From an uncultured Lachnospiraceae bacterium (GTDB lineage Bacteria > Bacillota > Clostridia > Lachnospirales > Lachnospiraceae), in contig CAMWTP010000012.1 of the NCBI GenBank assembly GCA_947177165.1, positions 27,383-91,382 on the forward strand: 64,000 nt of DNA, written 5' to 3'. Positions 43,771 through 53,345 of the stretch are shown here, piece after piece. The position numbers were made by a program, and so were the translations under genes. A model generated the notes under the pieces. That model ran no database searches. It was not told the DNA's origin and was given only the letters and a program-made list of their open reading frames with translations. Numbering within the stretch: the first letter of the stretch is position 1; every line of letters starts with the position of its first letter.

Positions 43771-44265
43771 TTATAAAACCACTTTATCCAACACGGGTTT
43801 AATCCGATATGCCAGTATCCCGATCAGACAGCCTGTGATAAGCCCTGCTATCATCAATGCCGGAAAATAGAATGCAACTTTCAGATTCTGCACCACAAGC
43901 ACTGCCACAGTCAGCTGCCCGACATTGTGGCTTACACCGCCCGCGATACTGACGCCTGTGATGGAAAAAATATTCCCTTTTTTCAGAAATACCATTACCA
44001 GAAAGCTCAGCACTCCCCCTGCAAGACTGTAAAACATCATGGACAGATTGCCAAAAAGGAATGACACAAGCACAATGCGCATCAGCTGTATCACAAACGC
44101 CTGGTATGCCGGAAGAATATACAGAGCAAGAACAATAACGATGTTGGCAAGTCCAAGCTTCACTCCCGGTATGCCAAAACCAAACGGTATCAGTGCCTCC
44201 ACATATCCAAATATCATTGCCAGTGCCGTCAGCACAGCACAGTACGCTGCTCTCTTTGTCGTCAT
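43771..44265 (-). CDS. Gx transporter family membrane protein
   Basis: LTALAMIFGYVEALIPFGFGIPGVKLGLANIVIVLALYIL. Confidence 0.88.
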   Translation of the reverse strand: MTTKRAAYCAVLTALAMIFGYVEALIPFGFGIPGVKLGLANIVIVLALYILPAYQAFVIQLMRIVLVSFLFGNLSMMFYSLAGGVLSFLVMVFLKKGNIFSITGVSIAGGVSHNVGQLTVAVLVVQNLKVAFYFPALMIAGLITGCLIGILAYRIKPVLDKVVL

Positions 44266-44292
44266 AGTATTTCCCCACCCATTCTCCCAAAG

Positions 44293-44664
44293 CTATGGAA
44301 CAATCACATCCGGCTGCTGTGTGTCCCGGGTTCCTGTCACCTCCACCACAAGCTTGTGCGGCAGACAGATAATCGTCTCGCCGCCCCTTGAGATTGGCTT
44401 ATAGTCCATGCAGTACTTGTCCGGACAATCTGCATCAGCCATATACGCACTGCCTTCTTCGATCACAAGCCTGTTATGCCCTAATCCTTCATCAATTGAG
44501 ATGGACTGTTCCTCCGACAGGCTGTATTCTCCATAGAACACCCCGTCTATTGTAATGCGTACTGTGGCTCCGGCCTCTCTCTGTACGAACAGAATCAGCA
44601 GAGCTGACACTGCCGCGATCACAACAATGATTGCGATCAGTATAAAATCCTTTTTTCGGAACAT
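44293..44664 (-). CDS. NusG domain II-containing protein
   Basis: TM plus DADCPDKYCMDYKPISRGGETIICLPHKLVVEV. Confidence 0.9.
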   Translation of the reverse strand: MFRKKDFILIAIIVVIAAVSALLILFVQREAGATVRITIDGVFYGEYSLSEEQSISIDEGLGHNRLVIEEGSAYMADADCPDKYCMDYKPISRGGETIICLPHKLVVEVTGTRDTQQPDVIVP

Positions 44665-44787
44665 CGCTATTTTCCTTGTTCTTATTGCTCGAATATTTGT
44701 TTTGTGAACATCTATTCTAATACTACACTATTTTCCGCATCCTGTCAACCTTGTAAATCAGCAGCCGCCATACATGATTCTTTATGC

Positions 44788-44930
44788 GTTACTTTTCACA
44801 CCCACACCAAAGTAGCGGGAATCATGCGCCAAAATGCTTGCCCTTTAGCATTTTGTGTGCAAAATCTGTTATAATTCACACCTCAATAACGTATAAGCTG
44901 ATAAAAACTGGCGTGGGTGTGAATTGTAAC
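44788..44930. repeat. intergenic palindromic repeat; left arm shares 41 bp with 59017-59057
   Basis: GTTACTTTTCACACCCACACC at 44788 versus complement of GGCGTGGGTGTGAATTGTAAC ending at 44930; internal hairpin AAAATGCT-tgccctt-AGCATTTT. Confidence 0.7.
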
Positions 44931-45051
44931 CTTTATGCGCCTCTGTACAGCTGAATAGAGAAAAAGCCCCTTAGCGGCGTATTTCCTCTGCATGGGGCTG
45001 TGCATCAAAAAATGACATGTATTTCCTGCCATGCCATTTTTCGCCCCAATC

Positions 45052-45996
45052 TCAATATGAAATAATCTCGTACCCATCCTCTGTGACAAGCACCTGAATC
45101 TCCCACTGCGCGGAGGGCAATCCATCCTCTGTGTGAACCGTCCACCCGTCATCATCCGATATATAGATGTCCTCTTTTCCCATATTGATCATGGGCTCTA
45201 TCGTAAAGATCATTCCGGGAACCATCAGCATTCCTGTGTCCTTCGGGCATACATAACTCACCCACGGGTCCTCATGAAATTCAAGACCAACGCCATGTCC
45301 GCCGATTTCCCTGACAACAGAATAACCATTCTGCATGGCAAACTCGTGGATTGCAGCGCCCATGTCCCCAATCTTTCTCCACGGCTGCACATACTGCAGA
45401 CCAACCTCAAGACTCTGTTTCGTGATATCTACCAGGCGTTTTTTCTCCGCCGATACATTTCCAATGCAGTACATTCTGGAAGAGTCCGAGAAATAGCCCT
45501 TGTAAATCGTGGACACGTCCACATTGACGATATCGCCGTCCTTTAAAATTTCATTTTTGGACGGAATACCATGGCAGACCACATCATTGACCGAGGTGCA
45601 CACGCTCTTTGGGAAACCTTCGTAGTTGAGCGGCGCTGCGACCGCATTGTATTTCTTAGTAATACTGCTCACCCAGTTGTCGATCTCCTGTGTGGAGATT
45701 CCTTCCTCAATATGTTCATCCAGATAATCCAGTATTGCGATATTGACCCTGGCGCTCTCGCGGATTCCCTGTATCTGGTCTGGATTTTTGATAATGCGTC
45801 TCGGCGGCACCAAAACTCCCCTGCGCCTGTAATCATCAAGCTTTTCATCAAAAGCGCAGTGGCACTTCTTGTACTTTTTCCCGCTGCCGCACCAGCAGTC
45901 ATCATTTCTGCCCAGCTTTTCCTCGACTTCCACCTGAAACGGATTCCTGGAAACCTTCCTGCGCATCAAATTGTATTCTAACATATTTTTTCCCAT
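45052..45996 (-). CDS. map: type I methionyl aminopeptidase with N-terminal SEC-C zinc motif
   Basis: GRNDDCWCGSGKKYKKCHC followed by an M24 peptidase domain (GHGVGLEFHEDPWV, FTIEPMI). Confidence 0.95.
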   Translation of the reverse strand: MGKNMLEYNLMRRKVSRNPFQVEVEEKLGRNDDCWCGSGKKYKKCHCAFDEKLDDYRRRGVLVPPRRIIKNPDQIQGIRESARVNIAILDYLDEHIEEGISTQEIDNWVSSITKKYNAVAAPLNYEGFPKSVCTSVNDVVCHGIPSKNEILKDGDIVNVDVSTIYKGYFSDSSRMYCIGNVSAEKKRLVDITKQSLEVGLQYVQPWRKIGDMGAAIHEFAMQNGYSVVREIGGHGVGLEFHEDPWVSYVCPKDTGMLMVPGMIFTIEPMINMGKEDIYISDDDGWTVHTEDGLPSAQWEIQVLVTEDGYEIISY

Positions 45997-46136
45997 AAAA
46001 GATATCTCCTAGTAAAGTAAGTCGTTTCTAACGTTTCGACTCCTTTTTTATCATACACTTAGTTGCGGAATATGGCAAGAATTTTTGATCCTACTTACTT
46101 TCTAGCCTCCACGCTTTCTCAGCTGCGTTCGTCACT

Positions 46137-47108
46137 TTATCTTGAGCGGTCAGTCTTTTCACCCAGACCAAACGGATTCATAAATTCCGACCATACATCT
46201 TCCCGCGTTCCCGCCGCAAATTTTCCACAATTGATGTCCAACACTGTCCGCACAGGCTGGATCAGCGCATCCTCGTACTGCGCGTGCCACTCAATATAGG
46301 GCTGTATCCGGCCATCCCCGTCAATGCCATCAAGCGTATCCCCGCTCTTTACAGCAAACTCACTCTGGAATAGGTAATTCGCAATATTATAGACATACTC
46401 CACAACATGTCCGGGCTCCATTCCGTGAAAATGCACCTGCACATCGGCAGCGCCAAACGCGTAAAACCCCAGCGTGTCCACCACCATGTCCTCAGAATTG
46501 CTGATACGGAAAAAACGCGCATTGACTGCCGTGCGGATAAAATTCTGCGTCATACCATACTGTCTGCCCTCATAAAAATACGACGGCAGCGTCAATTTTC
46601 CGCTGTGAGGAACATAGATCGCCTTACAGTCCGGATAGCACTCGAGAGCCGCCTCGATCTGCGTCAGAAAAAGCTCTGCCTGCTGCTTATAATGAAGCCC
46701 CCCGGACAGCATACTAAACGCACTGACGGAATATTTGCATGCGTTCATAAGCTCCGTACCATTTTTCACGTCCCAGAACTGGCTGCTCTTTAATTCATCA
46801 GGCTCAGCCGAAAAATCATATGGGCCCACAAAGCTTGCAAGCACTGGTATGGGCATGGAATCTTTAAATTCCGCCTTAAACTTCTCCACTGCATACGACG
46901 GCTGTTCGGGATTCTCGCTGATATTATTCACCGCGCCCACAAACTTTTCCAGCGCCGCCTGTAGCTTTTCGGGTGGCGCCTGCTGCGGTTTTTCCGTAAA
47001 CAATAGCTGCGCGATCAGAAGCTGCTGATCCGGTGCTTTGTCATTCAGATTTTGATTAAGTACCTTGTCATTATGATTGCCCATTTGAATCTCCTTTTTC
47101 ATTTCCAT
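46137..47108 (-). CDS. DUF4261-like hypothetical protein
   Basis: Full-length 323 aa ORF; MPIPVLASFVGPYDFSAEPDELKSSQFWDVKNGTELMNACKYSVSAFSMLSG; family call is from memory. Start may be MGNHND. Confidence 0.6.
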   Translation of the reverse strand: MEMKKEIQMGNHNDKVLNQNLNDKAPDQQLLIAQLLFTEKPQQAPPEKLQAALEKFVGAVNNISENPEQPSYAVEKFKAEFKDSMPIPVLASFVGPYDFSAEPDELKSSQFWDVKNGTELMNACKYSVSAFSMLSGGLHYKQQAELFLTQIEAALECYPDCKAIYVPHSGKLTLPSYFYEGRQYGMTQNFIRTAVNARFFRISNSEDMVVDTLGFYAFGAADVQVHFHGMEPGHVVEYVYNIANYLFQSEFAVKSGDTLDGIDGDGRIQPYIEWHAQYEDALIQPVRTVLDINCGKFAAGTREDVWSEFMNPFGLGEKTDRSR

Positions 47109-47188
47109 ACTTTCTGTATAAAATCTTCCTTGTGTATCCTCTGAAAATTTTCAATCCCCATAGGAAGTCTTTTTGTCTTTTCCGCCAT
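47099..47188 (-). pseudogene. 29-codon ORF resembling the N-terminus of AAA-ATPase-like/PD-(D/E)XK nuclease family proteins
   Basis: Hand translation MAEKTKRLPMGIENFQRIHKEDFIQKVWK* with SD GGAGGCAGG; the family typically begins xxLPIGIxxFexIRxxxxxYVDKT. Confidence 0.5.
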
Positions 47189-47330
47189 CAACCTGCCTCC
47201 TATCCATCTGCGCTCTGCTATATTTCCTCAAAATCTGTCACACCGATATCCCATCAATCTGCTGACAATCTTCATAGACCCAGCTTCACTTAATTTTGAA
47301 CCAAATACCAATCGTAGATCATTTTTCAAA

Positions 47331-47394
47331 CATGAATCCATTAATCTGTTTTCGCAATCCTTTCTATGAACGAAAACAGATCAATGGATTCATG
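47331..47394. repeat. near-perfect 24-bp stem inverted repeat
   Basis: CATGAATCCATTAATCTGTTTTCG - 16 nt - CGAAAACAGATCAATGGATTCATG, 23/24 paired. Confidence 0.9.
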
Positions 47395-47410
47395 TCAACT
47401 CCCACAAATT

Positions 47411-49162
47411 CTACTTTACTCTATCCTCCTCAATCTGCTCAATACCCGAAATATCCGAGTCAATCACAAGCGAATAGTTGGTATAATACACCACAAACCC
47501 CGGCTTGGAGCCATTCGGTTTCTTGACATTCTTCTTCTGTGTGTAGTCGATCTCCACCTTCTCCTGCCCTCTCGCCTGGGAATAGTGTGCCGCAAGCTTT
47601 CCCGCTTCCTCAAATACCCTGTCGGGAAGCTCGTCGCCGTTCGCCTTGACTACCACATGGGAACCTGGTATCCCTTTCGTGTGGAACCACCAGTCATTTC
47701 CCGTCGCAAACTTAAAAGTGAGCTCCTCGTTCTGGTAATTATTCTTGCCGACATAGATGTGATATCCATCACTGCTGACATAGTGAAACGGCCTGCTCGT
47801 GATCTTCTCGCGCTTTGCATTGCCCTTTCGCCTGATGTAGCCGCTCTCAATGAGTTCCTCCTTGATCTGCACCAGATCTTCCTCCTTCAGAGCAATGTCG
47901 AGTGATGTGCTGACAGACTTTAGATGATCGATTTCCTCCTTCGTCTCTTTCGTGAGCGTTGTAAGTGCCTCGCAGGTGCGCTTTAACTTCTGGTATTTGT
48001 CAAAATACTTCTTTGCATTCTCTCCTGCAGAAAGCGTCGGATCAAGAGGGATCGTTATCATCTGATTGTCATAATAGTTCAGGGCTTCCATCGACTTTGC
48101 CCCCGTCTCCACTCCATAGCCATACGCGTTGAGCAGTTCACCGTATACCCTGTATTTTTCCCGCTTGTCAGTATCCTGAAGCTGCTTCACCTGCAGGTCA
48201 TATTTCTTGACATTCCGCTCCAGCGCGGTCTGCACAATCTTGCGCAGGTCCACAGAACGCTGCCGGATACGCGTAATCACGTTTTTCTCCGCATAATAAT
48301 ATTCCAGCAGAGCCGAGATACTTGCAAAATCCCTGCTCTGCTCCCGCGCGTAAGAACCCAGCCTTACGGCCGCATACTCAACTGGCTGATTATTCTCATA
48401 CACCACATTAAAACAAAATTCTTCCTTTTTCACGCTGTCCGCCAATGCGCCGATCTCCGATACAATCCGGTCAAGCGCAACTGCTTCCAGCTCCGAAGAA
48501 GGCAGGTCTGCATCTATCCCCGCCCTGTAACACAACTCCTGGGCAATACAGGGCGATATTCCGGTAAAGCCCGTATAGACTGCCTTATAGACCGGCAGAC
48601 TCTTCTCCTTCAGCACTGCTGCCATCTCATCTGCAGAACACTCCAGCAGCTCCGCCTTATCCTGTGTCCTGGGGATAAAATACGCGCGCCCCGGCAAAAC
48701 CTCCCTGACCGAGCTGACCATACCCGAAATATGTTTGATGCTGTCGATAATCCTATCCTCATCATCACAGAATATAATATTGCTGTGTTTTCCCATCAGC
48801 TCTATAATCAAATATTTCCTGCACAAGTCCCCTAGCTCATTCAAATGCTCCAACTCAAAACGCACAATGCGCTCCAGTCCCGGCTGCGTCACCGACACAA
48901 TGCGCGCATTCTGCAGATGCTTGCGCAGAAGCATACAAAAGTTCGGTGCTGTCATAGGACTCGTTTTGTTTTTCTCCGTCAAATACAGCAGCGGAAGCGA
49001 AGCGTCCGCCGACATCAGCATCCGCACCTGTCCGCAGCTCCCCTTCACCGTCAGAATCAGCTCATCCTTCTCCGGCTGCGCAATCTTATAAATCCTGTTC
49101 CCAACCAATTTTCCTTTCAATTCACTGACGATCCCCGCGATCGTCACCCCATCAAATGCCAT
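47411..49162 (-). CDS. NFACT family protein (RqcH/fibronectin-binding-like)
   Basis: MAFDGVTIAGIVSELKGKLVGNRIYKIAQPEKDELILTV...NDWWFHTKGIPGSHVVVKANG. Confidence 0.94.
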   Translation of the reverse strand: MAFDGVTIAGIVSELKGKLVGNRIYKIAQPEKDELILTVKGSCGQVRMLMSADASLPLLYLTEKNKTSPMTAPNFCMLLRKHLQNARIVSVTQPGLERIVRFELEHLNELGDLCRKYLIIELMGKHSNIIFCDDEDRIIDSIKHISGMVSSVREVLPGRAYFIPRTQDKAELLECSADEMAAVLKEKSLPVYKAVYTGFTGISPCIAQELCYRAGIDADLPSSELEAVALDRIVSEIGALADSVKKEEFCFNVVYENNQPVEYAAVRLGSYAREQSRDFASISALLEYYYAEKNVITRIRQRSVDLRKIVQTALERNVKKYDLQVKQLQDTDKREKYRVYGELLNAYGYGVETGAKSMEALNYYDNQMITIPLDPTLSAGENAKKYFDKYQKLKRTCEALTTLTKETKEEIDHLKSVSTSLDIALKEEDLVQIKEELIESGYIRRKGNAKREKITSRPFHYVSSDGYHIYVGKNNYQNEELTFKFATGNDWWFHTKGIPGSHVVVKANGDELPDRVFEEAGKLAAHYSQARGQEKVEIDYTQKKNVKKPNGSKPGFVVYYTNYSLVIDSDISGIEQIEEDRVK

Positions 49163-49185
49163 CTCAATCCCCGCTCCTAACACAG

Positions 49186-49410
49186 AGAAAGAACGCACTC
49201 ATGCGTTCTTTCTTCTCTACTCTTCATTTCAAGCCCCCCGAAAGAACGCCGCCCTCGCATTCTTTCCAAAAACCTGACAAGACTAAGGCTGCGCCCTTCA
49301 CAGCCCTAATTCCTGCCAGCAAACCGAAAGAACGCCGCCCCTGCGTTCTTTCCGGAAACTTAGTAAGACTTAGGCTGCGTCCTTCGCAGCCTTAGTCGCA
49401 CTTAGTTTCC
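49186..49410. repeat. cluster of structured palindromic repeats (three A hairpins, two B hairpins)
   Basis: A: AGAAAGAACGCActcaTGCGTTCTTTCT (49186-49213), GAAAGAACGCCGCCCTCGCATTCTTTC (49240-49266), GAAAGAACGCCGCCCCTGCGTTCTTTC (from 49326). B: GACTAAGGCTGCGCCCTTCACAGCCCTAATT (from 49281) and GACTTAGGCTGCGTCCTTCGCAGCCTTAGTC (49367-49397). Confidence 0.85.
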
Positions 49411-50853
49411 TATCATCCAATCATACATCTCCTGATACTTGCTCGCAGACACTGCCCACGAATAATCCGCAGCCATAGCCCTATCCACAATCTTGTTCCA
49501 ATCACGCTTTTTATCATAGTACACCTGCTCAGCATAGCGAATCGTGTTGAGCATCTCATGCGCATTGTAATTGGTAAAGCTGAATCCTGTACCCTTGTTT
49601 TCGTACTCATTGTACGGCTCTACTGTATCTTTCAGTCCACCCGTCTCACGCACGATAGGAACTGTACCGTAGCGCAGCGACATCAGCTGGCTCAGTCCGC
49701 AGGGCTCAAACAGCGACGGCATCAGGAACGCATCACACGCCGCGTAAATTCTGTGTGAAAGCTCTTCTGAATAGTAGATATTCGCAGAAACCTTTCCATG
49801 GTATTTCCAGTCGAAATGGCGGAACATGTTCTCGTAACGCTCCTCACCTGTGCCGAGCACTACAAGCTGCACATCGTCCTTGCTGCACATTTCGTCCATA
49901 ATATATGCGACGAGATCCATACCCTTCTGGTCAGTAAGCCTCGACACGATGCCGATCATCATCTTCTTGTCGTTCTCCTGCAAGCCAAGCTGCTTCTGCA
50001 GATCCCGCTTATTTTTGATCTTTTCTTTTCTAAAGTTCGATGCATTATAGTGCGCTACAATAAACTGATCCGTATCCGGATTGTATTCGTCGTAATCAAT
50101 ACCGTTCACGATTCCCCTCAGGTCATGGGTTCTCGCTGTCAGCAGTCCGTTGAGCTTCTCTCCATAGAAGTCTGTCTTGATCTCCTCCGCGTAAGTCGCA
50201 CTCACTGTCGTGATCGCATCGGCATAAGTAAGTCCGCCCTTTAACAGATTGCCATCCTTAAAATATCCCAACTTGTCAGGCGCAAAATAAGAACCATCAA
50301 GACCTGTGATATTCTGAACAGTCTTGATATCATAAATGCCCTGGAACTTGAGATTGTGAATGGTCATGATCGACTTAATTCCCTGGTAAAACTCGCCTTT
50401 TGCAAATCTCTCCTTTAAATATACTGGTATGATTGCCGTCTGCCAGTCATGACAATGCACAATGTCCGGTCTGAAACCTACAACTGGCAGAATCGACAAT
50501 GCCGCCTTTGAGAAGAATACAAATTTTGTAATCTCACCGATATGATCATCGCTGTAAGGCTTAAAGCCTCCAAACATCTTTTCGTTGTCAATGAAGTAAT
50601 ATGTGATACCATCGTACTGTGCCTCGAGCACTCCCACATACTCGCTCTGTCCCATATAATCCATGTAAAAATGCGTTCTGTACTGCATCAGTGATTTCAT
50701 ATGGTCAGACATGCACATGTATTTGGGCAAGATCACCCTTGCATCAAAATATCTCTTATCGTAATACTTCGGGAGCGAACCTACCACATCTGCAAGTCCT
50801 CCCGTTTTAATAAATGGTACACCCTCTGAAGCCACAAATAAAATATTTTTCAT
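49402..50853 (-). CDS. glgA: glycogen synthase (ADP-glucose type)
   Basis: MKNILFVASEGVPFIKTGGLADVVGSLPKY...PSLFEPCGLSQLMSLRYGTVPIVRETGGLKDTV. Confidence 0.97.
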   Translation of the reverse strand: MKNILFVASEGVPFIKTGGLADVVGSLPKYYDKRYFDARVILPKYMCMSDHMKSLMQYRTHFYMDYMGQSEYVGVLEAQYDGITYYFIDNEKMFGGFKPYSDDHIGEITKFVFFSKAALSILPVVGFRPDIVHCHDWQTAIIPVYLKERFAKGEFYQGIKSIMTIHNLKFQGIYDIKTVQNITGLDGSYFAPDKLGYFKDGNLLKGGLTYADAITTVSATYAEEIKTDFYGEKLNGLLTARTHDLRGIVNGIDYDEYNPDTDQFIVAHYNASNFRKEKIKNKRDLQKQLGLQENDKKMMIGIVSRLTDQKGMDLVAYIMDEMCSKDDVQLVVLGTGEERYENMFRHFDWKYHGKVSANIYYSEELSHRIYAACDAFLMPSLFEPCGLSQLMSLRYGTVPIVRETGGLKDTVEPYNEYENKGTGFSFTNYNAHEMLNTIRYAEQVYYDKKRDWNKIVDRAMAADYSWAVSASKYQEMYDWMIGN

Positions 50854-51060
50854 ACAATCAAATCCCTTTCCACACCAATATCCAGTGTTGCAAACTTCCT
50901 GCGTTTTCGCTATCGTAATAATTTCTCATGATGCGACACCCGAATCTTTTCAGGCTGCATGGCTATCTTACCATGAAAACTTCCCATTATTTTCATAACA
51001 AAATTATTATACACCATCCGCGGCAGGAATGTAAAGGAATTTGTCTGATTCTGCTCCCTA

Positions 51061-51606
51061 TTATGCTCTGTAATGAAGTCTTATTTTATCGGCTATCAAA
51101 GCTATGAACTCAGAATTGGTTGGCTTGCCTTTTCCGATATTGATCGTATATCCGAAGAGTGAATCAAGCGTCTCCATCTTTCCTCTGCTCCACGCTACTT
51201 CAATCGCATGCCTTATGGCACGCTCAACGCGGCTCGGTGTTGTCTGGTACTTCTTGGCGATAGACGGATAAAGAATCTTTGTGATCGAGTTTAACATCTC
51301 GATATCCTCCACCGACATCATGATCGCCTCACGAAGGTACTGATACCCCTTGATATGAGCGGGTACACCGATCTCATGTATCATGTCTGTCACATCTTTT
51401 TCAAGATCATGTACATTTTCCAAGGAATTGGATTCCGGCCTGCTGTCCGCCCTTTTTCCTATCAGACTGTTATCACTGCCCGTGAGTTTAGAACCTGCTG
51501 GAACGGTGATCATAATCTGAAATTCCTTGTCCTTCGTCAACAAATCGCTGAGAATTCTGAAAATCTTCTCATTATCCTGCTGTGTCATTACATTTAACTG
51601 TTCCAT
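51061..51606 (-). CDS. Spo0A C-terminal (DNA-binding) domain protein lacking a receiver domain
   Basis: [106 protein letters not shown]. Confidence 0.93.
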   Translation of the reverse strand: MEQLNVMTQQDNEKIFRILSDLLTKDKEFQIMITVPAGSKLTGSDNSLIGKRADSRPESNSLENVHDLEKDVTDMIHEIGVPAHIKGYQYLREAIMMSVEDIEMLNSITKILYPSIAKKYQTTPSRVERAIRHAIEVAWSRGKMETLDSLFGYTINIGKGKPTNSEFIALIADKIRLHYRA

Positions 51607-51909
51607 AAAATTGTCCTCCATTCTCATCTTTGACTGCCAAATGCCACCATAATCACGTCTCCCAATCATAATTTGGCCAAAGAATTTATAAACGTTGCTC
51701 CCAATTTACGTATACTTACAAATTCTAGCAGGATTTGGCAATGTCCATTATATAAGATTGTCAATTTATCTTGCAACAGTTACTTATCGCACTTTTTGCG
51801 TTTTAAATACAGCATCCGTCAAAATACCTCAAAATCCGCTCAAATACCTTAAAAATGGCTGTTCTTTCTTGTTGAAAGAGCTGAAATTTTTATGTGATTT
51901 TTTGCGATT

Positions 51910-52533
51910 TCAAAAATTTTGAGCGATTTTTACGCGATTACTTTTTTTCATTTCCTGGTTCATTTTGCGAATATATTCCTTTCTTGACACCTCCTCCGGT
52001 TTGATGTATGCATCTGTTCCCTGTATCTTTTCCCTGATGAACAGCGCCTGCTCACGCAGGGATCTCAGCCTGAAATCCGCCGCACTCCTGTGAAGCAGTC
52101 TCCAGAGACTTCTCCTGCGGAAAAATGTCTCCACTTTGTTGCCTCCGATCCCCAAACCTCTTCCCCATGTAATGTTGGCATGGATACAGAAATTCTTCAA
52201 AACCTCCATTGCCACACTGGTCTGCTCACCCTCGTACAGCTCTGTGTAGAGAATCACATAAAACTTTCCGCCGATGCTCTCACCGTCAATCACTGCCTGC
52301 TCAACTTTCTCGAGAAACTTTAGTACATTTGCAGACACACTGTCCAGATAGACGTCCGCCGCCAACACGATCGCATGTGCATCTTCAAGATATCGATATA
52401 CACGGTCCCAATCCATATGCTCTTCGATTCTCACCGATACAAGCTCCTCCTCCGGTGTGTACTCCCGTATACTTTCTGCGCATGGCATACTGCCGTCTGC
52501 CAGTGTATAACCACCATCCAAAAACAGAATCAT
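51910..52533 (-). CDS. flavodoxin/flavoprotein-like hypothetical protein
   Basis: AIVLAADVYLDSVSANVLKFLEKVEQAV...KFYVILYTELYEGEQTSVAMEVLKNFC fold pattern. Confidence 0.55.
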   Translation of the reverse strand: MILFLDGGYTLADGSMPCAESIREYTPEEELVSVRIEEHMDWDRVYRYLEDAHAIVLAADVYLDSVSANVLKFLEKVEQAVIDGESIGGKFYVILYTELYEGEQTSVAMEVLKNFCIHANITWGRGLGIGGNKVETFFRRRSLWRLLHRSAADFRLRSLREQALFIREKIQGTDAYIKPEEVSRKEYIRKMNQEMKKSNRVKIAQNF

Positions 52534-52572
52534 CCTGATTGTCCCCCTAAATCTGCCCGGTATCACACCATT

Positions 52573-53028
52573 CTACACAATGATGCCATTGAGCTGCCTT
52601 AGCTTATCTATTGTATCATAAAATGCAATCTTAACTCCCCTTGCCTGCAGCGATATGCCGTCTGACACCGACAGGATCCGCGCCGACTGCTCTTCCCTCG
52701 GTGTAATATTGTCTCCATAAAAACAGCACACCATGCCAAATGTATTTTTATTCGCCGTTTTCACCTCATAATGTGTCTGCCCGTGCCGCAGCTCCATAGA
52801 TGGTCCAAAGTACTTCCTGTACCTTTCCAGCACCCCCTGGACAAACGGGCTGAATCCTCCATAGACGCAGCGGCTGATCAGCACCAGCTGGGAGCAGCTC
52901 CCCATCAGTCCCCCGATATCTCCATCCACATAATTTCTGTCTTCACTTATGACAATATCCTTCTCCTGAAGCTTCATCCCAAGCTTCTGCCACGATTTTT
53001 CCTGAAGATCATGTACGATTACTCTCAT
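52573..53028 (-). CDS. flavodoxin-like hypothetical protein
   Basis: LVLISRCVYGGFSPFVQGVLERYRKY...GMVCCFYGDNITPREEQSARILS pattern; tandem with the downstream paralogue-like gene. Confidence 0.55.
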   Translation of the reverse strand: MRVIVHDLQEKSWQKLGMKLQEKDIVISEDRNYVDGDIGGLMGSCSQLVLISRCVYGGFSPFVQGVLERYRKYFGPSMELRHGQTHYEVKTANKNTFGMVCCFYGDNITPREEQSARILSVSDGISLQARGVKIAFYDTIDKLRQLNGIIV

Positions 53029-53170
53029 TCAAACAAATCCCTTCGGTATTCCAGAGTTATTGTAAGTTTACCATATTGTGACAATATAAAAAAGACCTTT
53101 ACATCTTTTTTTCATAAAAAAGTATTGACAAATAAAGCAAAAATTAGTATAGTAAAGAAGTCAGTTGGAT

Positions 53171-53243
53171 GGGGTCTTAGCTCAGCTGGGAGAGCATCTG
53201 CCTTACAAGCAGAGGGTCACAGGTTCGAGCCCTGTAGGCCCCA
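53171..53243 (+). tRNA. tRNA-Val (anticodon TAC)
   Basis: GGGGTCT acceptor pairs with AGGCCCC; anticodon arm CTGCCTTACAAGCAG; GGTTCGAGCC T arm. Confidence 0.97.
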
Positions 53244-53271
53244 TTTTTATTCTTAATTATGTTTATTTTAT

Positions 53272-53345
53272 GGCGAAGTAGCTCAGTTGGCTAGAGCACG
53301 CGGTTCATACCCGCGGTGTCGAGGGTTCGAATCCCCCCTTCGCTA
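53272..53345 (+). tRNA. tRNA-Met (anticodon CAT)
   Basis: GGCGAAG acceptor pairs with CTTCGCT; anticodon arm CGCGGTTCATACCCGCG; GGGTTCGAATCCC T arm. Confidence 0.95.

Noticed and set aside
46010-46107. Inverted repeat CTAGTAAAGTAAGTC / CTACTTACTTTCTAG between map and the DUF4261-like gene
   Set aside because: About 13/15 paired with a ~67-nt loop and no supporting copy; weak in AT-rich sequence.
49156-49395. 79-aa plus-strand ORF
   Set aside because: Lies almost fully on the palindromic repeat cluster; no SD or family.
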